From contig CM022671.1 in the NCBI GenBank assembly GCA_012295275.1, positions 27,367,822 through 27,431,821 of the forward strand: 64,000 nt of DNA. Direction: 5' to 3'. A model generated the notes under the pieces. It was not told where the DNA came from, did no database searches, and saw nothing but the letters and a program-made list of their open reading frames with translations. Source of the DNA: Chrysomallon squamiferum. Lineage: Eukaryota; Mollusca; Gastropoda; Neomphalida; Peltospiridae. Below, one piece after another: positions 39,401 to 51,700 of this stretch; within the stretch, counting starts at the first letter, position 1, and each line of letters starts with the position of its first letter. A program made the translations under genes and the position numbers.

Positions 39401-42400
39401 CAATTTGTTCAATTTTTAATGTAATTAAATTCCTTTTTCACTCAAATCCACTTTACATACTAATGATACACACTATCTCTAATTCACCAATCTGAAGTCA
39501 GTGTTGTTAACAGAATACTCCTGATATCTTCCTTTATGATTAAAACAAGCCTTTAAAATACAGAATTAGATAATGTAACCGAGCCATTCTAGTCACTGGT
39601 ACAGCATACTTACACATAAAAAACAACAACATTATAAACCCCCAAAACAAAAATGTAAAAGTGACTTCTGTGATATAAACAGTTAATATGCATTTCTATA
39701 CATCATAATACATTTGTAATTGGAAGAAAAACATTATTATTAATAAAGATTGATTACAGAAAACAGGACAGTAATTTGAAAGTATAAACACTAGATTTTT
39801 TTTATATGAGTCACAAAAGGCAAACAAAACATATTATTTATTTTGTTATTGAATACATATGCAACTTATGCAGCAACTATTTTTTATTACATAATTCTTA
39901 AATCTTCAAACAGTTTAAAATTACTATGCTTAAATACCTACTGCTACTAGCTTTATTTAAAAATATAAATAAACAATTACAATTCAAAATACAACACTAA
40001 GATAAAAAAAAATAAAAAATTCAAACGTTTTGTTCATTTAAAATACATTCAAATATCTATTTCATCATCACTTTATTAAAATCATGTAAAAAGATCCAGG
40101 TTTAAAGATTTTAGGTGGAACTTACTGCAAGGTTTGTGAATCATTTGGTGTCATCTTTATTAGCTTAGTCATCATATAATCTACATTATAATAGTGCAGG
40201 GTTACTTGAACCATACAAAGATGTAAATCTAAGTTCATAACCTGATACCTAAACTTTCTGTTTAGTAATATGATTTTGTATAAGATCTTTTAAAGATGTA
40301 ATTCATGATTTGATTTTATGTTTTGTTTTTTCCAAATGTGAATCCTGTTAATACGGAAACAGTTTATATAGATTTCCAAAGATAAAAGTGTGAACAATTA
40401 TTTTGTCCTCAGACATTGTATATAATAACAGGATTCACATTTTTGTGTGTAGGTGTAACTAAAGCATTTAAAGATTTAATCTCAGTTGAAGCTCACTTCT
40501 CTAGATTTGTATAAAACCTTTAAATGTGTGCTTCACAACAGCTTGCTCTGATTAGCACGTTAATTTTTTTCAGTCAGTCAAGACCCAGTTTTATAAAAAT
40601 GTTTAGATACTTAATGAAAAATTCACCAGTGTCAGTACTGTTATCTTTAAATTATCAGCAATTTTATGAAATACATTTCCAGATAAAACTGCATCTTCTG
40701 TTTTTATTTAACCAAATATCCTATTAATATGTTTTTAACATATACTATCCACAAATGCAACGTACTTCAACTGTATCCATTATCAGTTAGATAATACACC
40801 TTTAATACAAATATATTGTAACAGTCTTTCTAAGCAAATGTCAAATCTATTTTGTAATCAAGTTAATAGGAATTTTGTCAGGAAATTTCCAAGTTGTGAA
40901 ATGAATGCTGGCCAACAGAAAATTCTTTGTGGGTTAGTGCTAGGGTTGGAAGAAAGAATATGGCATATTTCAGTATTTTAAATAATAATAATAACAATAA
41001 TAATGATAACAAAATTTGTAAAATAAAATGCCAACTAGATCTAATTCTAAAATAATTTAAATTTTATTTTGAGATATAAATATTCTAATTCCTAATAATA
41101 AATAATAGTAATAAATGTGTGGTTCATCTCTAAAATAATGAGCAATTTTTAAAGGATTGTTCAGAAGAAATATTAAATTAAAATTGTTAATATCATTAGA
41201 GTAAATACATAAATTTTTTTCCTTTTGCATTTTAACATTTTTTTATTTTTTTTATGTATTACTATTGTTTAATTTTTTTAAATTAAATTTTTTTTTTTTT
41301 TTTTTTTATGGAATTCAACTTATATATGAGGGTTCTTTAATTAAAATTTTGTTATAAAAAAAAATAAAAGAATAAAGATATTCCTATCAGGTGAGGAGAA
41401 ATGTCATATGACTGTATTAAAGGTCATTGCTGTGCCCACACAGCTCTTTTCTCAGCCGGCAGGGGAAATTTCCCTTGCCGCAAGGACACATACTACTAAC
41501 AAAATAGCATAAGGTAGCTGATAAGAAAAATCAATTGTTCTTTATTAAATGCATAAACTCTATCTAGATAAATTCTGAATAATTATGCTAACTAAACATT
41601 TTCCAGTTTTTATTTGAGTGCATCAAGAAAGTTTTATGAGCTAACAGAAAATCAGATATTATAATAGTATGTATCATAAATTCATATTTTCTGTATATTT
41701 TATGACATTTTCCATTTAAAATAATGCTATTAAATTTAAGATGTTATTTACTTCAAAAAGGGAATTATATATTTTTTTCACAGCTTTAGGAAAGGCTAAT
41801 TAAAAAAATTAAACTATGTTATGTTAGCATAAATCCAGTTCACCCTCAAAATGTATTCAGTTATGTTTTTATTAATATGGAATAAAATGCATCAGAATAC
41901 AGTATGTTATATATTTTTTTTTATTTCTGCTTATCAAAATTATTAAAGGGCAACAACTATTGTCATGAGTTTATCTTCATCCAGACTATGAGCTTCTGAA
42001 ATAGTAAATAAAACACACTCAATCACACGATCACATACACACACTGTGATACACAAAATGAAATAATTCTAATATGAATTCACTTTAAGCCTAATCAATT
42101 AAGTCAGTGCAGACAGATTTCATTCACATAACAGTTTTTGTAATTTATATAAGGAAAACACTAACCTATATAATTAGATTCAATGTGTCTGTACAGAAAT
42201 TAACTTTTTTAACTCTACCTATATTTTAATAAATGCTCAGTACTCATGAAACATTTGTGATGAAATTTACAGGAATTCCATTCAGGCTTTGAAATGTCAA
42301 AATGTAAAGAAATATTTTAGTTGTTCCTGTTTGCAGATGCAGTCTGTGCTGTGGACAAAACAATTAATTAATGTCCCAACCTATATTCCACAGTATAAAA

Positions 42401-44659
42401 TTGGCTGGAAACATAAATGGAAATGGAAATAAATGTTGACAAGCACTCTACATGACAACAATTCTCTATAGTAAGAATGAAGCTAGACAAGGATACCAAT
42501 GAAATTAGAAGACTTGTACATTACTGTATGTAAAAAGTGATTAAAAGCTAATACTACTAATAAAGGTAACATCTGTATTTCCAATCAACTTATATTCTTG
42601 ACCACATGATAAGAAACCCAAATTTGGATTTTTTTTTAGACAACTACATCTTTACGTATTTCTAATTAATTCTCAAACAATAAACACTTTCTTGGATAGA
42701 CAAGTAAGATCTAAGATTTCTGGATAATGTACTCAACACATACATTAGTGAACCTTCAAATGACACGACTGTCTGACTGACTGTAACGTACCTGCCAATT
42801 TTTAGCTGTCTTGTTATCAAAATCTGGGATGTGCATCTGATGATATACATAATAAGCTAAGGCTCCAAAGCCAAGTGGAAATGCCATCCAATGTACCCGA
42901 ACAGGTCTAATGTAGCTTCTGGTTTTACTTTCTGAAATTAAATAGAGTAAACAGTTGATAATATAACACGTTTTTCTGCACTAGATACTGAAAATATAAT
43001 TAACATATTGCATGATATGAAGTAAATGACACTTATCACAACACCAATATAATGAATTCTTTTTAATAAGAGTTTAAATACCATGAAATAAATGCATTAT
43101 TCTGTGAAATAAAATATATATTTGGAAACAAGAACACAATACCTCCAACTTCTTTTGGGACTATCATTAGTGACCTTGGTTAAAAAAAAAGTTATAATAA
43201 CTATTATTATTAATTATTAAAAAAAAAAATGTTTACAGTTGAGGGTGCAGTAACTTTTTGTGGGCAAATTTTTTTTCATTTTGTCAACTATCAAATCATA
43301 ACAAACAGCTATAACATAATAAAATAAAATAAAATAAATTCTGGTAAAATAATCCAGTTTAATTATTTATTTTTTGAAAAGCAACAGAAGAGCTAATTAA
43401 TTTTTGGTGGATAATGAATGTTTAGCGATTCCTAAGCCTTTACTGTAATTAAATTTACTATATTTAAAATATATGATTTGTGTTGTAAAAGGAAAATTAC
43501 TTCTCTTTCTGAATAAAAGTATGAAATCTTATATAAAATCCTTTCTCAAAGACTATAAAGTGAATTACTTTGCCCTATTGAAAATGAGGCATACAGCACA
43601 GGCTGAATTGGTGAATAATCAAAGAGTTCAATGAGAAGGACTGATCTCTACAAGTTTCATATATCTGGTTTGAGCTAAAGCGATGCTTTTATTATTTATT
43701 TATTTTCTAACAAAAATTTATTTCATAAGGATCCCTGTGAAATATAAATACTGCCAGTTAAATGCAATTCAGTGGTTCGAATGTTGTTCATTATATATTA
43801 AAATTAATTCCTTCAGCCTGAATGCTACTGTGACATGGACACACTTCTTAATAAATAAAAACCAGCACCAGCAACTCTTTACTACAACGATAAAGAAAAC
43901 CCTTGTGGCCAACAATAACACAAAATTCTATTTGCTAATTTCACTTTTCATGCAGGTGAATTTTTACCTGCCAAAATTGTCTCCCTCTATTATGAATGGA
44001 TACAAACTGCAGAACAGAAACAAAAATATGTGTATTCCAAAAATATTTGAGATTTCATCAATTTGTAAGAGAAACAATGAGAAGGAGACTGTAAACAACT
44101 TTATATTTAAAGTGAATGTATTCTCTCCCTCAAAATCGAAACATGATGTATTAATTTGAGTGCAATAAAATATATAATCATAAATAAATGAAAGAACAGA
44201 TTAACTTAAGATTCACAAACTTGAGAATTTTCACATCAAGATGATTTTTATCATGGCTGATGTTTTTCACACTATAATTTGTGCACATACTGCAGAACTA
44301 CAATCACTTAAAATAATGTTTTCAATTTCTAAAACAATCTGCAATACCTGCCTATTGCAAATTTATTACTGCAATATAGGAATGGATATTGCTATGATTT
44401 ACCAAAGAAACTATTTCTGTACAACACTAATTTGCTTCTTTTTTTTTTTTAAATAATAAATACGGTATTACTGTGTTTAAAATACTTAAAAAACAATATC
44501 TTTAAAGCAATAACACTAAAGGGAGATAATTGTTAGGAGTCAGAAAAATGAGAAAAAGTTGAACTTACTCTGTTGTGTGAAACATCGTTTCTGCTGAAAT
44601 GGTGATAATGTCAGACGTGTTGAAGTTAGAATACACCTGTTTACTGCTATGCACTCCAT
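32082..44659 (-). CDS. PISD: Phosphatidylserine decarboxylase proenzyme, mitochondrial
   Basis: Makes phosphatidylethanolamine from phosphatidylserine at the mitochondrial inner membrane. Coding exons in transcription order are 44569-44659, 42792-42931, 36567-36803, 36060-36333, 32755-32915 and 32082-32294 (TAA at 32082-32084). All introns are GT-AG and phases agree, giving 371 aa. The N-terminus ([18 protein letters not shown]...) is basic and Ser/Thr-rich without acidic residues after Glu2, fitting a mitochondrial presequence. A hydrophobic segment [17 protein letters not shown] lies at about 44-60. Catalytic and self-processing residues are present: Asp in SPADGK, His in YHRFHSP, and the LGST cleavage site near the C-terminus, where Gly-Ser cleavage creates the pyruvoyl group. 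NPGIARWIQ and [11 protein letters not shown] are also typical. Human PISD is of similar length (375-409 aa). The first coding exon starts with an acceptor at 44665, so a 5'UTR exon lies upstream. Confidence 0.96.
32916..36059 (-). other. PISD intron 4
   Basis: Contains a 51-base A run at 33358-33408 and another A run near 33217-33240. At about 33690-33960 there is a degenerate three-unit repeat around TTTTAAACATTTAYAATAA. A less AT-rich block of unknown origin lies at 34610-34880 (possibly a transposon remnant), and a further A run at 35828-35855. No conserved coding sequence. Confidence 0.7.
33358..33408. repeat. 51-base poly(A) run
   Basis: The run is directly preceded by TTTCAATAAA on the plus strand. 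It could be a retroposed tail or simple slippage; no retroposon body is recognisable upstream. Confidence 0.85.
37412..37702 (-). CDS. PISD: Candidate alternative first coding exon of PISD
   Basis: Inside the large PISD intron (36804-42791) a same-strand frame of 97 codons starts ATG at 37700-37702. It encodes a hydrophobic stretch ([18 protein letters not shown]) followed by a basic tail ending HRHLNRM, and ends at a strong donor (ATG then GTAAGA). Its end phase is 0, the same as the normal exon 2, so it could splice directly to the shared catalytic exon at 36803 and give a 391-aa isoform with a different membrane anchor. Base composition is less AT-rich than the flanks. Human PISD also has isoforms with alternative N-termini that differ in location (mitochondria, lipid droplet). 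The start codon is a guess; the open frame continues upstream into low-complexity sequence. Confidence 0.5.
38000..42791 (-). other. PISD intron 2, distal part
   Basis: AT-rich, with an inverted repeat at 40334-40442 (listed separately) and a less AT-rich fragment at 41380-41500. No supported coding sequence. Confidence 0.7.
40334..40442. repeat. 17-bp terminal inverted repeat, 109 bp span
   Basis: AAATGTGAATCCTGTTA (40334-40350) and TAACAGGATTCACATTT (40426-40442) are perfect reverse complements separated by 75 bp, in the PISD intron. A very short MITE or a long hairpin are both possible. No target duplication is clear. Confidence 0.8.
42932..44568 (-). other. PISD intron 1
   Basis: AT-rich intron. 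It holds a plus-strand open frame of 158 codons (43683-44159) with no initiation context, domains or codon bias that would support a gene; treated as chance. Confidence 0.65.
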
Positions 44660-45919
44660 TTTGTGCTGTTATTTCATTTAAAATATGAAAAAAGAAGAAA
44701 AAACCTAATTTCAATATATACTTTTTGAATTTTTTTTTATTAATTAATAATTAATATTGAATATGTTGCAGATAATTTGCATATATTTGTTAATTGTAAT
44801 AAGCTGTAATATAAAAACAAAACATTATCTGGAAATGTACTGCAACATTTTTAACTGGTCATCAGATTTTAAATTATATTTGGTGCTTTAATTTAACAAA
44901 TATTAGTAATCTTGCAGTTTAGTCTATGCCTTGTCAACAGACATTTTACTGAATATTTTGCTTTGATTTATTATTACAAAATACAAAAAGGTCACATTAA
45001 ACTGATTTTTCTCACTTTTGCTTGTCAAAATTATAAATTCAACCAAGTTTTTTTTTGTATCATAGAATCATTTTCCAACAGTATTCTTTCAAATAATTCC
45101 TTAGTTTAAGAAATCCTTTTAACACTATTAAAATACTGTACACAAAACATTATGACAAAACAACAACCAAACAAAACCCCAGAAAAAACAGATAGGCTTC
45201 GCTGGCCCTTTTTTCATTTAAAAGCAAGAATCAAAGTTGATTTTCACTAACTGAATGAATCATTTGAAGCACTTAACTGTAAATAGCTGTTATAAATTAG
45301 AAAGAAATTTTGGTTCATTTGACACACCAAAGTAAGCTAAAATGTTGTTTATTTTTAGTTCTTGTATTTTTTTTAATTTTTTTTTATTGTTTTATAAAAG
45401 GATATTTTCCTTATTTCCAGGAGCAGCAGAAGAAAAGTTTTGGTAAAACCACTGTTGGGAAGGCATTAGTATATATAAGCTACACAATTATATTTATATT
45501 ATTTTATATCATATTATCATTCAACACATTAAAGTGTTTAATTAATAAATATTATTTCTGAATGTATAGCATCTTTGTAAATAAATTAATTTATTCATGC
45601 TGTTATTAAAATAATTATGATGAAATCTTTCATTTAATGTTTGACATCAGCCTAGATTAAGTTAACCGAAGACAACGGTTTACTGGCAACTAAAACTATT
45701 ATATTACTTCATATTATCAAAAACATTTGCCAGTAATTTTGATTATTATTCACTGAACGGAACTAAAATTACAAAATGGTTGATTTCTGCATATTTACAA
45801 ATACAACTTGAAATTCAGTAGTTAGACTTACAGAACAGTATCATTTTGACAGCAAGGCTAATAAGAACAACGAAATTAATTTTACTGCTAGGATCATTAC
45901 ATTTTCGCACTCATCTTAC

Positions 45920-46050
45920 CTGGTTTAGAGCTAATATTATCTAATAGACGACAAATACCCTCATGGATGCTAGGAACATTAAATATAAAATATAAAATAA
46001 TATTACAATCACTGAATCAGTGCTCGCGAAACACTAACTCGATTGCTTAC
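45920..46050 (-). promoter_or_regulatory. Candidate PISD 5'UTR exon and promoter area
   Basis: On the minus strand a good donor (CTAAACCAG then GTAAGATGAG) ends at 45920. It lies 1.26 kb upstream of the acceptor of the first PISD coding exon (44665), which must receive a 5'UTR exon. The sequence just upstream (45990-46060) has several CpGs (GCTCGCGAAAC and nearby), unusual in this AT-rich DNA. The transcription start is not defined. Confidence 0.35.
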
Positions 46051-48717
46051 ATATAAGGGACATAACTCTAATCTGAAATATATTGAATTGCTCTAAATGT
46101 AAATTCAGACAATTATTTTGTAGTCATAATCAAATGTAATTTAAGATTGTAACGTTTTCGTATTGTTTATTATTATTTTTTAAATGTAATATATTCTACT
46201 TTTACGACTACGACCTTTCTGCTAATACTGTTAGTAGTAAATACCTGAAAGTTTGTCCTAGTTGTGGATACCTGTTAGGTAAAGGTGGAATTTACGAATA
46301 AAGAAGATATGTCGTCTGCTGCTCATTATTGAACGTCTAGGTCAGTAATTCAGACTTTTTATTAACAGTAAGCTCGTTTCCCCACTTTCATCTGTATTTA
46401 TTATTTAATATTATATAAAACTAACTTATATAATAAAAGGCTGATATATATATATATATATATAATTAAAGAAAACGATGCTGTTTTAAAATTTTATCCT
46501 ATGTTCTGAAGTTTAGGGGTTTGAAATGTTGAAAAGGTATTTATTTCTAATATTATAATTGAATAATGAAACTATTATTATATGTAAATGATATCCTGGA
46601 ACAAAATAAATAATAATATATTATCATCAGTATTTTATATGGAAGTGGAATTAAGCTTTTCATTACATAGTAACATCATATCTTGGAAAGTGTGTGTATT
46701 TCCAAACAATATTACAAGATTTCGAAAGATTGCTATGCAGTTCTAAAACAGATCATATTATTTTGCTATCAGTGTTAAATTTCAAAGATTGTTTTTAATC
46801 AAATATAAGTTATCACACAGTCACATTTACAGAATTTTGCTAAATTTTCTTTATTTTATTAGTCATATAGCTGTTCACCTGACATTAGTTAAAGAGAGAG
46901 TATAACATCAAGCAGTTTCTGAAGTCTGTTTTCATTAGGGCCTATATAAAATCTGATTCATAAAATGAAAATGTTTTATTATGTCCGACGAAATGACAAT
47001 TACAAAGACAGCAGAGTGTGAGATCATTTATTAAGTTTTAGGAATATTACTAGACATGAAAAAGAGAGCCACAACTTCTGATTTTGGACCGATTATTAAT
47101 TAATTGTTTTTTATAGGCATCATGCTAACATGACAAATGCATGAAACTGGCAGGTATTTTGAAATGTTGACCTCTAGAAATATAGTTAATCTTAAAGAAA
47201 TTTGAGCCAAGTTTGCCACAGTGGCTAAGACCCTTTTTCTCCTGATGCAGGTCCTGTAATCACTGTAAATGATATTAATGTTTTTCTAAAAACATATTCA
47301 GGTTTATAAAATAGGAAAATGTATTATTTTATATGAACCGTTAATCATATACCTGTTTTAAGCTCCTATTAGTTATGAACTACAGTGAATATATTTATAA
47401 TACATGTTCTTATAAAGCCTGAACAATTCTTACTACAGATTACAATTTTAATACAGTTGCTGGAATTCAACAATTCATCTTACTATGGCTCTCAGCTCTT
47501 GATATAGTTTCTTGTGGAGATTTAAATTAATATATTATAGTATCAGGTAGAGAATACTTCTACTGAACATGGGTATATTAACAATTTTTGGTTGGGGATA
47601 GGTAAGATATGTGAACAACATTTATGTAAGCTGTTCTGATTTGTTAATGTAGCCAGAAACATATATGCTTAACTCTGTTGATGCAACCAAAGCTGTAACT
47701 TTTGGAGGGTGTCTGTACCCTCTAAATATACCAGTGCTTCTGGCAGTATGTAGTTCAGTTAAATTGATTGATTAATAAAGTACTGCATTCTCATACTGAA
47801 AATCCTGGTCCAAATTTCTGTAATAAGGCAAGTAGTATACTGTGTTGATTTGAACACAGGGATATTAATGATATTTTATGTTTCTGATTATTGAAATGAT
47901 AATAGGTTAAGAAATGAATTATACCAGTAAATTAAAAAACATTTTTTTGGGAGAGCTTTATATTTTTTAAAATTTATGAAAATTATGAAAATGAATTGGA
48001 ATAAATTATCTAGAGAAGAAACACATGTTTTGTAAAGTTATTGCATTTTTAAAATACGAAGTTTTAAGTTACAATTTTCAAGAAAACACTACTGATACAG
48101 AACATTATTGTTTGAAATAAAAACTCAAAATCATTTTAATATAGTTTGAATTTTAATATAATGATATCATATTTCATTTATTTAAATGAAACATAAATAT
48201 AAAGTAATACCAGGATATTGCTGTAGATGTAAAATATGTAAAACAAATAATAAATAAATTAGCAATAGTCTATCACAGATTCATTAAATATACTTTGCTT
48301 ATTTATACCTGTTGTATATTTAAAATTAATATTATTTATCACAGTCATAAATCTTTGTATTAAAACAGTTATATATTTCCAAAAAATTTAATGGTATATT
48401 ATTAAATACAGTGTTACTCAGAATATAACACTAAAAAAGCACGTGAATAATATTACTCTGTAAATAATTTACTTTGAGGTAGTTATGATAAGGCAGCAAA
48501 TGTTAGATTGCCTGGATATATATGTAAATTTGATATCCCAGAATATAAATCAGGATATTTAATAAAGTTATATAATACAGATGTACATAGTTATTCAAAA
48601 TACTTTTACAGATATATTAATTTAAAACATCAAATGTCCAGTTTTACAGTTAACACATTTTGACACTGTGAAATTATAAAGTATTGGAAACACACACACA
48701 CACACACACACATCATT
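46051..48717. other. Intergenic region between PISD and the NACHT-WD40 gene
   Basis: AT-rich with a short (TA)n at 46449-46464. No coding exon, RNA gene or clear mobile element is seen. The left part should contain the PISD promoter, and the right end the 3'UTR of the NACHT-WD40 gene. Confidence 0.7.
48691..48712. repeat. (CA)n / UG-repeat at start of 3'UTR
   Basis: An 11-unit dinucleotide run lies 5 bp after the stop codon of the NACHT-WD40 gene. The transcript therefore carries a GU repeat directly behind its reading frame. Confidence 0.9.
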
Positions 48718-51700
48718 TTACTGAGATATACTTTCATCTTCAGTGTCAAAATCATATTCATCATCATCATATTCTTCATCTTTTTCCTGATCTAAATCAT
48801 CAGGATCATTCTCTTTATCAGCTTCTGTTGCTAACACCAGGCTAACATTCAACACTGAAAAATCAAAACAAAAAAAAGCATGATGTTTTGTACCTTACCC
48901 AATTTGTATACATTTATATTATTATTATTTTATATTTTGTTTCTTCGTTAAATAATCTAAATATTGTGGGTGTTCTTTTAAAATATGAATAGTCATAGAT
49001 GTGCTAAAATTACCATGGCTTTTCCTAAAAATGATGAAATTGGTACTTGATGTCAAATAAATAACAAACCTTCTTTTCCAAATATTTCTGGAAAATCTTT
49101 CAAGTCAGAGTATCCAGTTGGCTTTCTGTTATCTGATCCTCCTTTCAATTCCCAAACAACAGGCCTTGAACGATTCTTTATGAAGCCAACTATATGATAG
49201 CCATCTTTTGTTAGCTCAACCTCATGAAGCTAAATAAAATAACAACAGTATTCAGAAACCACTCCATTTATAAATAATCAAAAACATTTTAAAATTAATC
49301 TTCACCTCGCTTTTCTTCCCTTCCCAAAAATATAACCCTCCAAAAAAACTGTTTTTTTTCTCTACTTCCAAAAAACAACCAACAAACCCCCAAAAAACCC
49401 CAATTATGTATGTTTGGAAATAGGCACATATATATTTATTTCAATATATTAATTTGTATAATTGATAATAATCCAGTTGCATTCCTGATCTAAAATGTTC
49501 ACCTACTGATATATTATACATTCATATTTCACTGAATCTTACATCATAATCAGGTGAGTATGAAGCTAGCTGTTTCATTGTGTTCTTCTCCAGAAGTCTG
49601 AAAGTATTATCTTCTACCCAGGCTCCATATGTTAAAATGTAAGGGCTTTCTGGAACAACACTGATAGTGGCACTACCCATGTGCCCCTCAACTCTTTGCT
49701 TTATTAAGCCTACAACAGAATGGGAAAATGTTTGAGACTGATGGAAGAATAAGGAAAAGTACATCAAATATATTTTTGAAGAATATTGTAATATCTATAT
49801 AAGTTAAATAGAAAATGAAAATGTAGATAATGTAAAAAGTAAATACAAATCATGAATAAAGAGACTTGTTTTCACATTTAGTTCTGATGAGATTGTTATT
49901 TGTAATGGTAATAATACCTTTAAATTGAGTAATGCAAGGATTTTATATACGTTTATGTTAATAAAGCTGTAGGATGTATGATGCATTCAAAGCATATTCA
50001 ATTCATAATTCCATATTGTCCACCAAAAAAAAAGAAAAATATATATATATTTTTTTACCTGTTTTGATATCATACATGCGCATTATTCCATCATTCAGAT
50101 TAGCCAGCACTGTATTATCATCCATCAAGACAAAAGACTCTACTCCTGTGTCCAGGTCATTATTCTCAGTATTCTGATATTTAATGTAATACTCCACATC
50201 TACCATTTCTGCTGCCATTTTGTCTGGGAAGAGATATAATTATACCTTTTCATTTTGTTGGAACATATTGCAAAGTATACATATATAACTAAATATTAAG
50301 AACAAATTTATTAAAATTTGATTTAAAAGTCAACCAACTCTAGTAATGACATTAGTTGTAGGGTAAGGTGGTGTTATTTTTGCTGTGTGGTATTTCTGGC
50401 TTGCAAGGTATGTTATAACTTACAGCTAGCATGCTGCTCTATCTAGGCTTCTGATATGTTATTGATATCTCTCATTAGAATAAGATGTAGGAAATCAACA
50501 TTTACACATGGGGTATAGCAGCCATGAAAGTAGTGAAAACAATAAAGTACATTTCAAAGTTTGAAAGATGAATATTATTTCTTTTGTTCTGTAGGCATAA
50601 TGTTAGTAATAACTTATAACAGGTAAAATATAAAGTCAGTTATTAAATTTAGCAGGAAAAAAATACTTGATTGTAGCTGGTAACTAGACAAGGAGTATGT
50701 TTTGTTTACTGCATCACTTGTGGATATTCTGGTCCCCAAGCATGGAGTAAACCTGGCCCCTCTATGTGGTGTGAAATCAATAATTTTGGCATTGACAGTT
50801 CATTCAATTTTGGATTTTTTAAAAAGTTGATACACTTTAGGATTATGACCTTGTAAAGCAACAGCATTATTTTAACCTAGTAATCCCCACTGCCTTAGCA
50901 TGTCCAGAATTACAAGAAAATTGGCAATCAGTACCAGTACAGTGAAGCCAGCATGGAAGATGCCATTTATGCAGCTGAGACTAATTATTAATAGGAGACA
51001 ATGATTATATAGACATAGGATTAATCAGTATAACAAATTTGATAACTCTAATACATATAGGGGCCAGATTTACCAAAAAACTATTTTTAAAGTGGTTCCC
51101 ATTTGAAAAGTAACGGCATTATGCATTTAATGTTTGGGTGTATTAAAGAAGAAATACATACATAACACATTATTTACTCCATTTTGTTGTTTTCTTTTGT
51201 CGTATGAAGCTGTAGGTGAGGTTGAATCAAAAAGAGTGTCAGTGGTACCCCCATCTTAGCCTAAACATTTTTACAGCATTCTGTTATCAGCTTTTACAAA
51301 GTATTATTAAAATGATCAAGAAACAAACTTTTAATGCAAAATCCAATTTAAACAAAAATCTAGTTTAATTGTGCTAAACCTATTTATGGCAGGTCAGTGC
51401 TAAATTATTTTAGCAACAGGAAATATCTTTAAGATCATTCATAATACAAAATTTATCATTTGTAAGACAAAAAAAAAAAAAAATAATAACACCATAAAAT
51501 GACACATAAATCTGATTCATACTTTTTGTGATATCCCATGAAAACAAAATATATTCATCTGTAGTAAGCTGTGTTCCTTTTGGAATTTTATTTCCTGAGA
51601 AGATTAAGTATTTGCCATTATCAGTTATTAATGCTTGGTCCATGTAGATACCATCAACTAAACCAACAACATCTGCAGTTAATGTGTAGATTATGTTGTA

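Noticed and set aside
43683-44159. 158-codon open frame on the plus strand in PISD intron 1
   Set aside because: No recognisable domain, AT-driven amino acid composition (N, K, I, F, L) and antisense to an intron; best explained by chance.
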